Made by a program: the position numbers and the translations under genes
Notes under the pieces: model-generated
Database searches by the model: none
What the model was told of the DNA's origin: nothing
Seen by the model: the letters and a program-made list of their open reading frames with translations, nothing else
Part shown: positions 55,303 through 64,000 of the stretch, piece by piece
Layout: each line of letters begins with the position of its first letter
How positions within the stretch are numbered: position 1 is the first letter of the stretch
Assembly: GCF_900115665.1 (NCBI RefSeq)
Contig: NZ_FOXH01000017.1
Span: 1-64,000, forward strand
DNA length: 64,000 bases
Direction: 5' to 3'
From: Pseudarcicella hirudinis
Lineage (GTDB): Bacteria; Bacteroidota; Bacteroidia; Cytophagales; Spirosomataceae

Positions 55303-56543
55303 AAGTAATTCTGGATGTTTCAGTCCTCGGTTTGGGTTATTATTATGAAAAATCCAGAACAGGAGTTTTCAGAGTAGTAGAACAACTTGCCGGGGGCCTG
55401 GCCGATTCAAATGAGCTTGATTTGACTTTCTCGGCAAATCAGCAATTACCCGCTGCGATTCGATATATCCGGGAAACACTTAATGATGAAGAAACTCCCT
55501 TTGCCCATAGAAATGACCAAATCATGCTGGGAAATGTGAAAAACATCATTATGAAGAACTTTCCGCATAATTCATTTCCGCAAAAAGCGTTCAGAAAAAT
55601 CATCTCTAAAATACAGCCGGCTGACTTTCAGCTTGCTAAGTCGCTGATTAATGGGTCTAATATCTTTCATTCTCCCTATTTCCCCATTCCAAGACCTTTA
55701 TCTGTTTATCCGGGTATCAAAAAAATAGTAACCGTTCACGATCTGATTCCCGTCAAGCATCCTCATTTCTTTAGCTTTCAAACAGATCATGTTATTAAAA
55801 AAGTGGTAGAGAGTATCAGTCCGGATGATTTTGCATTCTGCGTTTCTGAATCTACCAAAGCGGATCTTTGTGAGTTGTCTGATATTACCGAAGACAGGAT
55901 ATTTGTGAATCACCTGGCAGCTTCTCCTGATATTTTTTACCAGGAAAAACAACCTTCCCGGATCAGAAAAGCTCTCCAAAAATATCATATTCCGGAAGAA
56001 AATCCATATTTCCTGAGCATTTGTACGCTTGAACCCCGAAAGAACGTTGATAGTGTAATCAGGAGTTTTGTTAACCTTGTGGAGCAGGAGAAAATCAAAG
56101 ATTTAAACCTGGTTCTGGTAGGTACAAAAGGTTGGGATTTTGATAAAATTTTTGAAGAAATTGATGGTGCTAAAAGTGTAAAAAACAGAATTATCGTTAC
56201 AGGTTATGCTGACGATGAAGACCTGGCTTCTATTTATTCAGGTGCAATGGCATTTGTCTATGTATCAATTTGTGAAGGATTTGGATTACCTCCGCTTGAA
56301 GCTATGCAGTGTGGTGTTCCGGTTATCGCCTCTAATACAACTTCCTTACCGGAAGTGGTTGGCGATGCGGGTATTTTAGTAACACCGACTGACCAGGATG
56401 CAATCAGCCATGCCATGTATCAGATCTATCACAACGCTCAATACAGGATATCGCTTTCTCAGAAATCGCTTGAAAGAGCCCGGTTATTTACCTGGCAAAA
56501 ATTTATTGATAAAACGGTAGAAACCTACCAGATAATCTCTTGA
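55299..56543 (+). CDS. Glycosyltransferase family 4 (GT-B), mannosyltransferase-like
   Basis: 414 residues. The acceptor-domain part holds KKIVTVHDLIPVKHP, and the donor domain has LSICTLEPRKNVDSVI and the catalytic EGFGLPPLEAMQCGVPVIAS. This pattern is frequent in mannosyl- and glucosyl-transferases of capsule and O-antigen clusters. It is coupled to the preceding GT8-like gene. Confidence 0.9.
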   Translation: MKVILDVSVLGLGYYYEKSRTGVFRVVEQLAGGLADSNELDLTFSANQQLPAAIRYIRETLNDEETPFAHRNDQIMLGNVKNIIMKNFPHNSFPQKAFRKIISKIQPADFQLAKSLINGSNIFHSPYFPIPRPLSVYPGIKKIVTVHDLIPVKHPHFFSFQTDHVIKKVVESISPDDFAFCVSESTKADLCELSDITEDRIFVNHLAASPDIFYQEKQPSRIRKALQKYHIPEENPYFLSICTLEPRKNVDSVIRSFVNLVEQEKIKDLNLVLVGTKGWDFDKIFEEIDGAKSVKNRIIVTGYADDEDLASIYSGAMAFVYVSICEGFGLPPLEAMQCGVPVIASNTTSLPEVVGDAGILVTPTDQDAISHAMYQIYHNAQYRISLSQKSLERARLFTWQKFIDKTVETYQIIS

Positions 56544-56679
56544 TTTTCAAGAAAATTCCAACCACCTTCTTTGAAATAATACTTGATAAGCCCGCAGATC
56601 AGACTGGCAGGTTATCTCGTTTTTTAATTTCGGCATATTTTTTGTGAGTAGGATTATTATGCGACCTGAATCCATATAA

Positions 56680-57837
56680 ATGATTCAGAAAAAGCCTCCC
56701 ATTATGGAAAACAATTCATTGGAAAATACCTTGGATAACAGAGAAACCGAGTCTAATTACAGGGCTTTGAGAGATTCTGTTCTTCAAATATATCAGTTTG
56801 CCACCCGTTTATCAAAAGACTCCAGTGCAGATAATGAAGTGCAGATTTCATGGGATCTGGGCGATACCTCCTTAATTGACTGGATTAGTTTTAGCAGATG
56901 TTACCTTTCAAGACCGGGCCATAAACTACAGTTTTTATCTAAACCTTCCAGACTTGAAACAATCGGTTTTGACTTATTGGAAAAAGATAAATTACTTATT
57001 TGCAGTGACGCACTGAGGGAACATTTATCAGATAACGAAATCGATGAAATTCTCAGAGAAAGTCAGGGAGTTGAATCAAGTTGCAAGAACCTTTTAAGAA
57101 TAGCTTATGCTTCCAATTCAACGAGTAATTATAACGTTGTAGTGATGGAAGTAGTGAATAGCAAAAAAGTCAATCTGGAACCTGTAAAGTCAAAAAAAAC
57201 CGCTTCAGAATCCGGTAAAAGTGCAGGTAAAATCCTTTTCCCACTGTTAGGTTTATTGTTGTTTATCGGGATAGGTGCACTTATTTACTGGATTATCAAT
57301 AAAAACGAGTTCTCAAAATCCCAGACTTTTGCCAGTACCAATACTACTGAAAACCTGCCTAAGGATACCATTATCAATTATATTCCAAAGGATTCTATTG
57401 AAATTGCCAGTGAAATGCTTGCCAAAGAGTTTGATGAGGAGAAGAAAAAAATTCAAAGTGATAATTCGAATTTATCCGAAGAAACAACAAGTTCTCCGAA
57501 CACTGTAACAACTCCTAAAAAAGAAGCTTCTAAACCCGAATCGGAACCTCCGAAGACAAAAGCAGCCAGTAAGCCGGCAGATGATTTTAACAATTTCAGA
57601 AGCACTCCGGAAAGAGAATCAAACCCTGAGAAGACCGTAACCTTTGACCGGAAAAGAGAAGAGCAAAACCTGATTTCCCTAAAAGCTCAGCAGGAAAAAT
57701 GGAAGGCCATAAGAGATAGTTTACAGAAAGAGGTCAATGAGGGCAACCTTGCCGCTAAGGATCAGCTAAAAAACAGTATTGAAGTACTGGAACGTGTTGA
57801 GAAAAAGATCAGAATAAGTACACAAAAACTTCAGTAA
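56680..57837 (+). CDS. Membrane protein with a degenerate PP2C phosphatase domain
   Basis: 385 residues. Residues about 60-157 read like the second half of a PP2C phosphatase: LLICSDALREHLSDNEIDEIL keeps one metal-type aspartate (D110), but the usual DGLTD is DALRE and the final GSRDN site is replaced by STSNYN. The first metal motifs are missing, so a pseudophosphatase is likely. A membrane helix (185-206) follows, then a Ser/Pro/Lys-rich linker and a C-terminal coiled coil (about 320-385). An inactive phosphatase-like sensor spanning the membrane, tied to the neighbouring glycan genes, is possible. Its function is unknown. Confidence 0.65.
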   Translation: MIQKKPPIMENNSLENTLDNRETESNYRALRDSVLQIYQFATRLSKDSSADNEVQISWDLGDTSLIDWISFSRCYLSRPGHKLQFLSKPSRLETIGFDLLEKDKLLICSDALREHLSDNEIDEILRESQGVESSCKNLLRIAYASNSTSNYNVVVMEVVNSKKVNLEPVKSKKTASESGKSAGKILFPLLGLLLFIGIGALIYWIINKNEFSKSQTFASTNTTENLPKDTIINYIPKDSIEIASEMLAKEFDEEKKKIQSDNSNLSEETTSSPNTVTTPKKEASKPESEPPKTKAASKPADDFNNFRSTPERESNPEKTVTFDRKREEQNLISLKAQQEKWKAIRDSLQKEVNEGNLAAKDQLKNSIEVLERVEKKIRISTQKLQ

Positions 57838-57858
57838 CGCTGAAAAGTCCATATACAG

Positions 57859-57890
57859 AAAAAGCCGCATTTTTAAGAATGCGGCTTTTT
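57859..57890. terminator. Bidirectional terminator
   Basis: Perfect arms AAAAAGCCGCATT and AATGCGGCTTTTT, followed by T, separate the plus- and minus-strand glycan blocks. Confidence 0.9.
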
Positions 57891-57906
57891 TTATGGAAAA
57901 TTGACC

Positions 57907-59097
57907 TTAGTCTATCAGAATATTGGTTCTAGGCGTTATGACATTCGACTCACGGCTTTTAGCTGAACTTGCACTTTTCTTCTTCGTTTCGCCATTACTT
58001 TTCAAAGGCTGCTTTTTCTCATTATTCATTTTCAGCAAATGTGCAACGAACATATACACTCCGAAAACTGCAATAAGTATATACAGGGAAGTTGTATTTT
58101 CTACCTCTTTACTGATAATCACAAAAAAGATTGATATGATAATGGTAAAAATCCAAAGGATCATTGAAGCTTTTAAATGACTCATTCCGGAATCAATCAG
58201 AATATGATGTAGGTGATTTCTATCGCCTACAAATGGAGATCTCCTGTTTTTCAAACGAATGATAAATACTCTTAATGTATCGAAAATCGGAACGACAAGC
58301 ATTACAATAGCCAAAATCGGTGCGTTAAATGTGGCAGTCGGATCAAAGCGATAAGCTACATTAAGCTGGATAAATTTGACAGCAAACATGGTCAGTAAAA
58401 AGCCGACAATCAGAGAGCCGGTATCACCCATGAAAATCTTGGAAGTAATGGAGAAATTAAAACGTAAAAAACCCAGTAAAGCCCCGGCCAGAGAAGCGGC
58501 CAGGCAGGCAAGCGCATAATGTCCGTTAATATAAAACCACACGCCAAACATTCCCCCTGAAATCATCCCGATTCCTCCTGCAAGTCCGTCAATGCCATCA
58601 ATCAGGTTAATAGCATTAATCAAAGCGATAAAAACGAAAACTGTCAGGCCGCAGCTAACTGCATAAGGTATTTCATTTATTCCTAAAATTCCGTAAAAAT
58701 TATCAATCCGTAAATCTGCCAGCATTACTACCAATGCCGAAGCAGCTACCTGAACAAACATCTTTTTCCTTGGAGAAAGCACCAGAATATCATCTTTTAC
58801 CCCTAAAAAGAACAAGAGAACGATGGAAGAAATAGAAAGGTGAATCAACTGTCCTTCGTCCGGATTTTCCCAGATAAAATAACTGATAAGTGTTGAAGCA
58901 AATATAGCCACTCCACCCAGCGTTGGTGTTCTGCGTTCATGCGAACTTCTGCCACCAGGCTCGGCCATTAAATTTTTTAATCTGGAAATTTTGATAATTA
59001 CAGGGATAGCAGCTATTGACATTGCACAGGCCAGCAGGCTGGAGACAATGATCTGAAAAAGTCTATCATTATATAATGTCCAAAAAAAATTATTCAT
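57907..59097 (-). CDS. Polyprenyl-phosphate N-acetylhexosamine 1-phosphate transferase (WecA/TagO-like)
   Basis: 396 residues from MNNFFWTLYNDR; a start 16 codons upstream is less likely. About eleven membrane segments carry the family motifs: GGRSSHERRTPTLGGVAIF, NAINLIDGIDGLAGG with its catalytic aspartates, FMGDTGSLIVGFLL and the sugar-recognition GDRNHLHHIL. It transfers a GlcNAc- or similar 1-phosphate to undecaprenyl phosphate to start O-antigen or cell-wall polymer synthesis. The histidine-rich loop favours WecA/TagO/RgpG over MraY. It is probably the initiating enzyme for a glycan made in this window. Confidence 0.93.
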   Translation of the reverse strand: MNNFFWTLYNDRLFQIIVSSLLACAMSIAAIPVIIKISRLKNLMAEPGGRSSHERRTPTLGGVAIFASTLISYFIWENPDEGQLIHLSISSIVLLFFLGVKDDILVLSPRKKMFVQVAASALVVMLADLRIDNFYGILGINEIPYAVSCGLTVFVFIALINAINLIDGIDGLAGGIGMISGGMFGVWFYINGHYALACLAASLAGALLGFLRFNFSITSKIFMGDTGSLIVGFLLTMFAVKFIQLNVAYRFDPTATFNAPILAIVMLVVPIFDTLRVFIIRLKNRRSPFVGDRNHLHHILIDSGMSHLKASMILWIFTIIISIFFVIISKEVENTTSLYILIAVFGVYMFVAHLLKMNNEKKQPLKSNGETKKKSASSAKSRESNVITPRTNILID

Positions 59098-59232
59098 TGG
59101 GTCGATGGGTATTTTTTTTACAAATTCAAAGTTGTCTGATAACAATATTGCTTACTTTGACTTTTAAGGTGCGGCTTTTTGTGCAAATAGTAGGACAATT
59201 TACGTCATTTAACGGCACATTTCCAAGTAAAG

Positions 59233-59811
59233 TCACTGATTAATGGTTCTCGTCTTGACTAAAACAGCCGGATTCCCCTGATATATTGAGTAAGCGGTAA
59301 GGTCTTTTGTGGCAACAGAACTCACAGTTAAAACAGAATGACTCTTACATCTTATTCCGGGACAAACTACCGCTTTTGCACCGATCCAGGCGCCTTCTTC
59401 CAGATAAATTTCTCCAATCATTAAATCAAAGGTGCTCTTCTTATAATCATGATTTCCCGTAAGCAACATAGCTCCCTGGGAAACACAGGCATTGTCGGCG
59501 ATGGTTACTTTGGCAAAATTGTCTATCCAGACCAACTCTCCTATCCAGACATTATTTCCGACTTCAAGCAGCCAGGGGAATTTAATATTCACCTTGGGCT
59601 TAATCACAAATCCTGAGCCTATTTTAGCTCCGAATAGCCTCAGAATGAAAGCCTTAACAGCAATTGGAATGGGCAAATAGCTATTGATAGTGAGTGAATT
59701 AATGATAAACCAAAGAATGATTTTAGGTTTACCTGCCGGATATTCTGCGTAATACCAGCTATTGTTGAATTTGGTTAAATCCGTTTTCAGCATGATGTCA
59801 ATTTGAATCAC
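59233..59811 (-). CDS. WcaF-like colanic acid-type O-acetyltransferase
   Basis: 192 residues; an ATG six codons in is an alternative start. The C-terminal left-handed beta-helix has NVWIGELVWI, CVSQGAMLLTGNHDY and IGAKAVVCPGI, and the end YQGNPAVLVKTR matches WcaF-type acetyltransferases. It adds an acetyl group to a sugar of the polymer. It follows the upstream GT2 gene by nine bases, so they are co-transcribed. Confidence 0.9.
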   Translation of the reverse strand: MIQIDIMLKTDLTKFNNSWYYAEYPAGKPKIILWFIINSLTINSYLPIPIAVKAFILRLFGAKIGSGFVIKPKVNIKFPWLLEVGNNVWIGELVWIDNFAKVTIADNACVSQGAMLLTGNHDYKKSTFDLMIGEIYLEEGAWIGAKAVVCPGIRCKSHSVLTVSSVATKDLTAYSIYQGNPAVLVKTRTINQ

Positions 59812-59820
59812 AGTTCAAGT

Positions 59821-60720
59821 TTAGATATTTTTTCCGTATTCAGTTTTAAAGAATTCTCTGATGGCTTCTTTATCCTTGCCTACTCTGTGAAATACTTCAT
59901 AAATCTTGGCATCCACTAAAAATCTGTACCAGAGTCCTTGTAAAAAAATCCACATTAACCCCTGTACCCCATCTAAAAAGCCAAGTTTTATAAAATATCT
60001 GTACAAAAAGTAAATAACAGGTCTGGTAAACAAAGGAAGAGAGGCGTACTTAACTTTTAGAAATCGTGTTCTTTGCTCCTGCGTTCCAAAAAGTTTAGGT
60101 TCCACTGTTTCAAAATTCCTGAAATTATACCGGATATTTAACAAATCTATTACTTCCCTGATCGCATATAAATTGTGTTTTTGCGTCCACCAGGTAAGAT
60201 TATTCAAATTGTGATCAACTAAATCATTCTTCAGTTTGATTGTTTTGCCCTGAAAAAGTTTAATATGCTCATCCATCCAGCTTTCTTCACAAATCCCCTG
60301 ATTACTACGCCAGATCCGTAAGAGCCACATCGGATAAAAACCTCCTCTTTTCATCCATTTTCCCATGAAAATGACTCTCCGACTAATATACAAGCCGCTC
60401 ACATCCTCAGAAATCCCCGATAATTCTTCATTAATTTCTGAAGCCAGCTCCGGAAGAATATATTCATCACAATCCATTCTCATCAGCCATTTGGTCTTGA
60501 AAGGATTATTCTCTATGCCAAAGTTAAACTGCTGCGCATAATTTACCCAGGTATTTTTGGCGACCTTTGCTCCTAATGCCTCAGCTATTTCTACCGTTCT
60601 GTCAGTAGAACCTGAATCTACTATGAAAATTTTATCAGTAATCGCAAATAACGACTTTAAACACCTTTCAATGTGTTTTTCTTCATTCAGGGTTAAAATA
60701 ATTACTGAAAGATCCTGCAT
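59821..60720 (-). CDS. Glycosyltransferase family 2 (WaaE-like)
   Basis: 299 residues starting LSVIILTLNEEKHIERCL with IVDSGSTDRTVEIAEALGAKV and the metal motif MRMDCDEYI. This subfamily resembles LPS core beta-glucosyltransferase WaaE/KdtX. It ends with a hydrophobic stretch (FLDGVQGLMWIFLQGLWYRF) that may attach to the membrane. Confidence 0.9.
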   Translation of the reverse strand: MQDLSVIILTLNEEKHIERCLKSLFAITDKIFIVDSGSTDRTVEIAEALGAKVAKNTWVNYAQQFNFGIENNPFKTKWLMRMDCDEYILPELASEINEELSGISEDVSGLYISRRVIFMGKWMKRGGFYPMWLLRIWRSNQGICEESWMDEHIKLFQGKTIKLKNDLVDHNLNNLTWWTQKHNLYAIREVIDLLNIRYNFRNFETVEPKLFGTQEQRTRFLKVKYASLPLFTRPVIYFLYRYFIKLGFLDGVQGLMWIFLQGLWYRFLVDAKIYEVFHRVGKDKEAIREFFKTEYGKNI

Positions 60721-60756
60721 TACTCTGTATTTAGATTTTCTAAAGCCTAATTTAAT

Positions 60757-61899
60757 TTATCTGACAATTTTCCTGAATTCTTCCAAAAGATTCTTTGCCA
60801 CAATTTCAATGTCGTAACGACTCCGAACCAGATTCTGTGCGTTTGCGACCAGCTCCTTACAATATTCTGGATCATCCAGCATTTTCATTAATCCTTCCTC
60901 AATACTATTCGAAGAAAGGCTTACCAAATGAGCAGAATTTGTCTCCCTCAAGGCTTCTCCGAAACCTACCCTGTCGGACATCAAAGAAGGAACGCCTGAA
61001 ATCAAAGCTTCTAATGCTGCAATTGAAAAACCTTCGGAATGAGAAGGAAGTGTAAAAATATCAGCATCTGAAAAGGCTGCCAGCTTATCATCTCCTGTTA
61101 AAAGGCCAACCGGAATAATGTAGTCCTGCAGGTTATTTCCTGTTATAAAACTTTGAGTCTGAGAAAGATACCCGTCATCAGAACCAGCTAAAACCAGAAT
61201 GGCGTCATCCCGTTTTCGGGCAAGTTCCTTAAATGCAGGAAGCAGTAAATCAAGTCCCTTTTTGAGGTTAATCCGGCTAAGAAATAAGACAATCTTTTTG
61301 TCTTCGGGTAAATTGTACTTTTTTCTAAAATTTCCTTTGGCTGGCAGATTCATGAAATTAGCGAGTTTCATTCCATTCGGAACAATAGCAACATTCTGAT
61401 GCTGGTATCCCAGATAGTTTAAAAGATCCTGCTTTTCATCCAGGTTATTAATCTGAATCAAATCTGTATTCCGAAGGATTCTCTTCTGGAAAAGCCATGA
61501 AAAGATCATTTTTTTCCAATATCCTTTACTCAAAGTCCATTTATCGAGCAAACCATGAATAGTGATTACTTTTGCCGTCTTCAGATTCAGTAAATATGGA
61601 GCAACTCCTGCAAAATGCCATAGTCCATGAATGTGAATAACATCATATTCTTCTCCATGCTCTTTCAGCCAGACAAAAAGTTCAGGTGAAAATTCTGCCC
61701 AGAAACGGGCAAGCCAATGTCTTTTACAAGCCACTATTCTGGCACCTTCCGGAACCGGATACAAACGCTGCCCTTCAGAAATAGGCGTTAATATCGTTAC
61801 TTCTGCACCATTTTTAAGCTGTACTTCTGCATGGTCAAAAATGATTTTGGGAGGTCCTCCAATGTCCCAGGAATACCCGCAAATATTCAGAATTTTCAA
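60757..61899 (-). CDS. Glycosyltransferase family 4 (GT-B)
   Basis: 380 residues. The start ILNICGYSWDIGGPPKIIFD binds the acceptor, and the donor domain has VLFLSRINLKKGLDLLLPAF and the catalytic EGFSIAALEALISGVPSLMS. The HIHGLWHFAG segment is typical for this GT4 subfamily. It lies between the acyltransferase and the GT2 gene, in the same direction. Confidence 0.92.
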   Translation of the reverse strand: MKILNICGYSWDIGGPPKIIFDHAEVQLKNGAEVTILTPISEGQRLYPVPEGARIVACKRHWLARFWAEFSPELFVWLKEHGEEYDVIHIHGLWHFAGVAPYLLNLKTAKVITIHGLLDKWTLSKGYWKKMIFSWLFQKRILRNTDLIQINNLDEKQDLLNYLGYQHQNVAIVPNGMKLANFMNLPAKGNFRKKYNLPEDKKIVLFLSRINLKKGLDLLLPAFKELARKRDDAILVLAGSDDGYLSQTQSFITGNNLQDYIIPVGLLTGDDKLAAFSDADIFTLPSHSEGFSIAALEALISGVPSLMSDRVGFGEALRETNSAHLVSLSSNSIEEGLMKMLDDPEYCKELVANAQNLVRSRYDIEIVAKNLLEEFRKIVR

Positions 61900-61946
61900 T
61901 GTAATAAAAGACTTTATAGAGTTAACTTCTTTTCAAATCCAATAAT

Positions 61947-63017
61947 CTATGTTGAAATCAACCCCATTTTTCGTGATAAAAAGGTAGTTAATGGCTTTTC
62001 AATTATTTTATGAATAATCACACTAATTATAATAATCAGAAACAAAGCAAGCGTATTGAATCCGATCCAGTCAACCTGAGCAGATTCAAACCCGAACATT
62101 GAAGGTAATTTATTTAACAAAAGTAAGGCGGGAATATGAATTAAATAAATTACATAGGAAGCATCTCCCAATAAAACACACCAGTCCGGTACTTTTAAAT
62201 GTCCTGCTTTTTCTAACTGAAGGCATGAAAAAACAACAAATGCCGCAGGAATTCCAAAAATAATTAACCTTGGGTAATATGCACAATCAAATACTTGTCC
62301 TCCCCAATAAATCAAAGCCCCCAAAGAGCCGGCCAGCACAATAAGATTGCCCGGTAAAGAGCTGAAATCTACCTTTTTGTAGGCAAAATACAGTAAATAT
62401 CCGAACAGAAATTCAACATTATAAAGGCTGAAAAAAAAGCCGAAATACGTAAATGGCACCACTCCCCACAGGTGTTTGATATAAAATCCGTTGATGAGTG
62501 AAATAATAATACAAATGATTCCCAGCACTTTAAATCTGCCTGAAATAATCAACAAAGAAAAGAACGCATAAAAAAGCAATTCATAACTCAAAGTCCAGCT
62601 TACCGCATTGATAGCAAAATGACCGGGTAATAAAAACATGGTTCTGACAGCACTGGAAAAAGTGTCAGGAAGTTCCGTATGGAGCTTTATTCCTAAAAAA
62701 TCTGTCAGGACAATACTCACCACAACCAGAGCTCCCAGGGTGACCCAGTATATCGGATAAATTCTTACAAATCGTTTCTTGAGATATTCTTTAAATCTGG
62801 CAGGATTATTAAGGTATTTCTGACTGGTATAATGAATGATAAATCCACTGATAACAAAAAACAAATCGACTCCGGCAAATCCGATACTGAAATAGTTATG
62901 ATAAAAAAACTGCGAATAGCTGTTTTTTGTAAAAACGCTGATATGATAGATTACTACAACAATTGCCGCAATACCCCGTAATAACTGTATTGAATTTATA
63001 ATTTTGCTGGAAGACAT
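61947..63017 (-). CDS. Acyltransferase 3 family membrane protein
   Basis: 356 residues with about ten membrane segments. IQLLRGIAAIVVVIYH near the start supplies the catalytic-type histidine, and FVRIYPIYWVTLGALV is conserved in the family (OafA/NodX-like). It O-acetylates or otherwise acylates a surface glycan on the membrane. The gene overlaps the end of the upstream GT4 gene by 22 bases, so the two are coupled. Confidence 0.92.
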   Translation of the reverse strand: MSSSKIINSIQLLRGIAAIVVVIYHISVFTKNSYSQFFYHNYFSIGFAGVDLFFVISGFIIHYTSQKYLNNPARFKEYLKKRFVRIYPIYWVTLGALVVVSIVLTDFLGIKLHTELPDTFSSAVRTMFLLPGHFAINAVSWTLSYELLFYAFFSLLIISGRFKVLGIICIIISLINGFYIKHLWGVVPFTYFGFFFSLYNVEFLFGYLLYFAYKKVDFSSLPGNLIVLAGSLGALIYWGGQVFDCAYYPRLIIFGIPAAFVVFSCLQLEKAGHLKVPDWCVLLGDASYVIYLIHIPALLLLNKLPSMFGFESAQVDWIGFNTLALFLIIIISVIIHKIIEKPLTTFLSRKMGLIST

Positions 63018-64000
63018 ATTTTTTTAAATCCGTCAAACATCTCTTTTGCTACATTCTGGGGAGAATATTCCCGGATTATTTTCTCGGAATAATTTCCAAA
63101 TTTAGACAATTCATTTCCAAAATGCATCATTTTAAGAAGCGTATCTGTGATTTCTCCCGTATCCAAAGGATTAAAAGTGTATCCGTTTTTGCCATTCTGT
63201 ACAAGATCCACATGACAACCGCATTGCTCTGAGACTAAAACCGGCATTCCGCAAGCCATTGCTTCATTCACCACCAATCCCCAGGGTTCGTAGGTGCTAG
63301 GCAGAACAAGAACATCTGAAAGGCACAGATACTCAGGAACTTTATCCCAGGTCATTCCATCAACAAAGTGAATATTGTTAATTTTATTTTCTTTGACAAA
63401 ATTACCTAAACTCTCCTTCAGAACACCGTCTCCCAATAAGATCAGGCCCCATTGTTCTGAGATGTTTTCCTGCTGAGTTTTTTGAAAGGCTTCTAAAAGA
63501 CGATACAGGTTCTTTTCCTCAATCAATCGTCCGACGAAAATAAAGTTCCTTTCCGGCAAGCCTAAAGCCTGCTTTATGGAATTCTTTTCAGGAAGGCAAT
63601 TATTGAAAATTTCTCTTAGTGCCTGGTTATCAACACAATTTCTTTTCACAAGAATCTGATCAGGCTTTGCCCCTAATTTCATCACATAATTTGCGGAAAG
63701 TGTTCCGAAATTAAAATATCCGTCAAACTTTCTGACTATAAATGATTTCAGTTTTTCTTTCCAGCCGATTCTTACCAGATCCATCGCCGTAGATTCATTG
63801 GAAAGAATCGTTTTGATTCCTTTCCATTTGCAATAAAAAAGAATCAGAATGGTGGAAAGCTCATAAAAACCAGTCAGGTTAACGATATCAGGCTTAAACT
63901 GATTGATGTTCCTTAAAATACCTTTAAATTTCTGCCATTCCGAAATATCTTCCAATGCACCATTATGAAGTAAATCATAACTGTACTTATGACCGGAAAG
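62996..64000 (-). CDS. Glycosyltransferase family 4 (GT-B), 5' end outside window
   Basis: The frame is open to the window edge, so the start lies beyond it; a TTG at 63955 is not needed. The visible part has the N-terminal half (KPDIVNLTGFYEL) and the donor domain with RNFIFVGRLIEEKNLYRLLEAF and the catalytic EPWGLVVNEAMACGMPVLVSE. It is a retaining nucleotide-sugar glycosyltransferase at the head of the acyltransferase-GT4-GT2-WcaF series. Donor and linkage are unknown. Confidence 0.9.
   Translation of the reverse strand, partial: LSGHKYSYDLLHNGALEDISEWQKFKGILRNINQFKPDIVNLTGFYELSTILILFYCKWKGIKTILSNESTAMDLVRIGWKEKLKSFIVRKFDGYFNFGTLSANYVMKLGAKPDQILVKRNCVDNQALREIFNNCLPEKNSIKQALGLPERNFIFVGRLIEEKNLYRLLEAFQKTQQENISEQWGLILLGDGVLKESLGNFVKENKINNIHFVDGMTWDKVPEYLCLSDVLVLPSTYEPWGLVVNEAMACGMPVLVSEQCGCHVDLVQNGKNGYTFNPLDTGEITDTLLKMMHFGNELSKFGNYSEKIIREYSPQNVAKEMFDGFKKICLPAKL

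Noticed and set aside
57923-58180. An 85-codon plus-strand frame
   Set aside because: It is antisense to the C-terminus of the WecA/TagO-like gene and lies after the terminator.

Overview
This is a chromosomal window from a Bacteroidota bacterium. The supporting evidence is the truB-uppP-DUF3098-ftsX gene order, the TAnnTTTG -7 promoter boxes, an HYC_CC_PP-type protein, moderate A+T content and near absence of strong Shine-Dalgarno sites. The family mix suggests a Cytophagia- or Sphingobacteriia-like member, but the lineage is an inference.

Layout. (1) 1-2542: the end of a probable effector/toxin-like gene broken by a one-base frameshift, a lipoprotein with Asp-box repeats directly behind it (candidate immunity partner), and the decayed remains of a second related cassette. 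(2) 2654-5635: tRNA-Leu(CAA), a MacB/FtsX-type permease, and a conserved exported protein of the family usually named asparagine synthetase B. (3) 5637-20104: a long minus-strand surface-polysaccharide block holding Wza-like export protein, Wzz-like co-polymerase, Wzm/Wzt ABC exporter, a sugar aminotransferase, a multi-TM glycosyltransferase, a WbqC-like protein, a NeuD-like acetyltransferase, a methyltransferase, a beta-propeller glycosidase-like protein, a PhyH-type dioxygenase and a GT2. (4) 20425-28173: housekeeping genes (parE, pheA, ribF, truB, uppP, DUF3098, ftsX, bifunctional nuclease). (5) 28428-31931: a copper-handling group including a multicopper oxidase fused to an outer-membrane CopB-like barrel. 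(6) 32080-40111: a type I restriction-modification locus with a full hsdS facing a promoterless second hsdS copy and a tyrosine recombinase. (7) 40433-45404: etfAB, a 69-bp tandem repeat, a TPR protein, purine nucleoside phosphorylase and a BaiN-type flavoprotein. (8) 45758-57837: a membrane-tethered nuclease, then nine glycosyltransferase genes in a row, then a membrane protein with a degenerate PP2C domain. (9) 57907-64000: a second minus-strand glycan block with a WecA/TagO-like initiator, WcaF-like acetyltransferase, three glycosyltransferases and an acyltransferase.

The most interesting system is the hsdS inversion locus. Two pairs of perfect inverted repeats (51 bp at the start of the first target-recognition domain, 67 bp in the central conserved region) lie in the two opposed hsdS genes, with a recombinase gene beside them. 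Inversion over one or both pairs would yield up to four specificities for the same methylase and nuclease, so DNA methylation and restriction should be phase variable.

The three polysaccharide blocks probably build and export one or more surface glycans. No sugar-nucleotide synthesis genes apart from the aminotransferase are seen, so the precursors must come from elsewhere in the genome.
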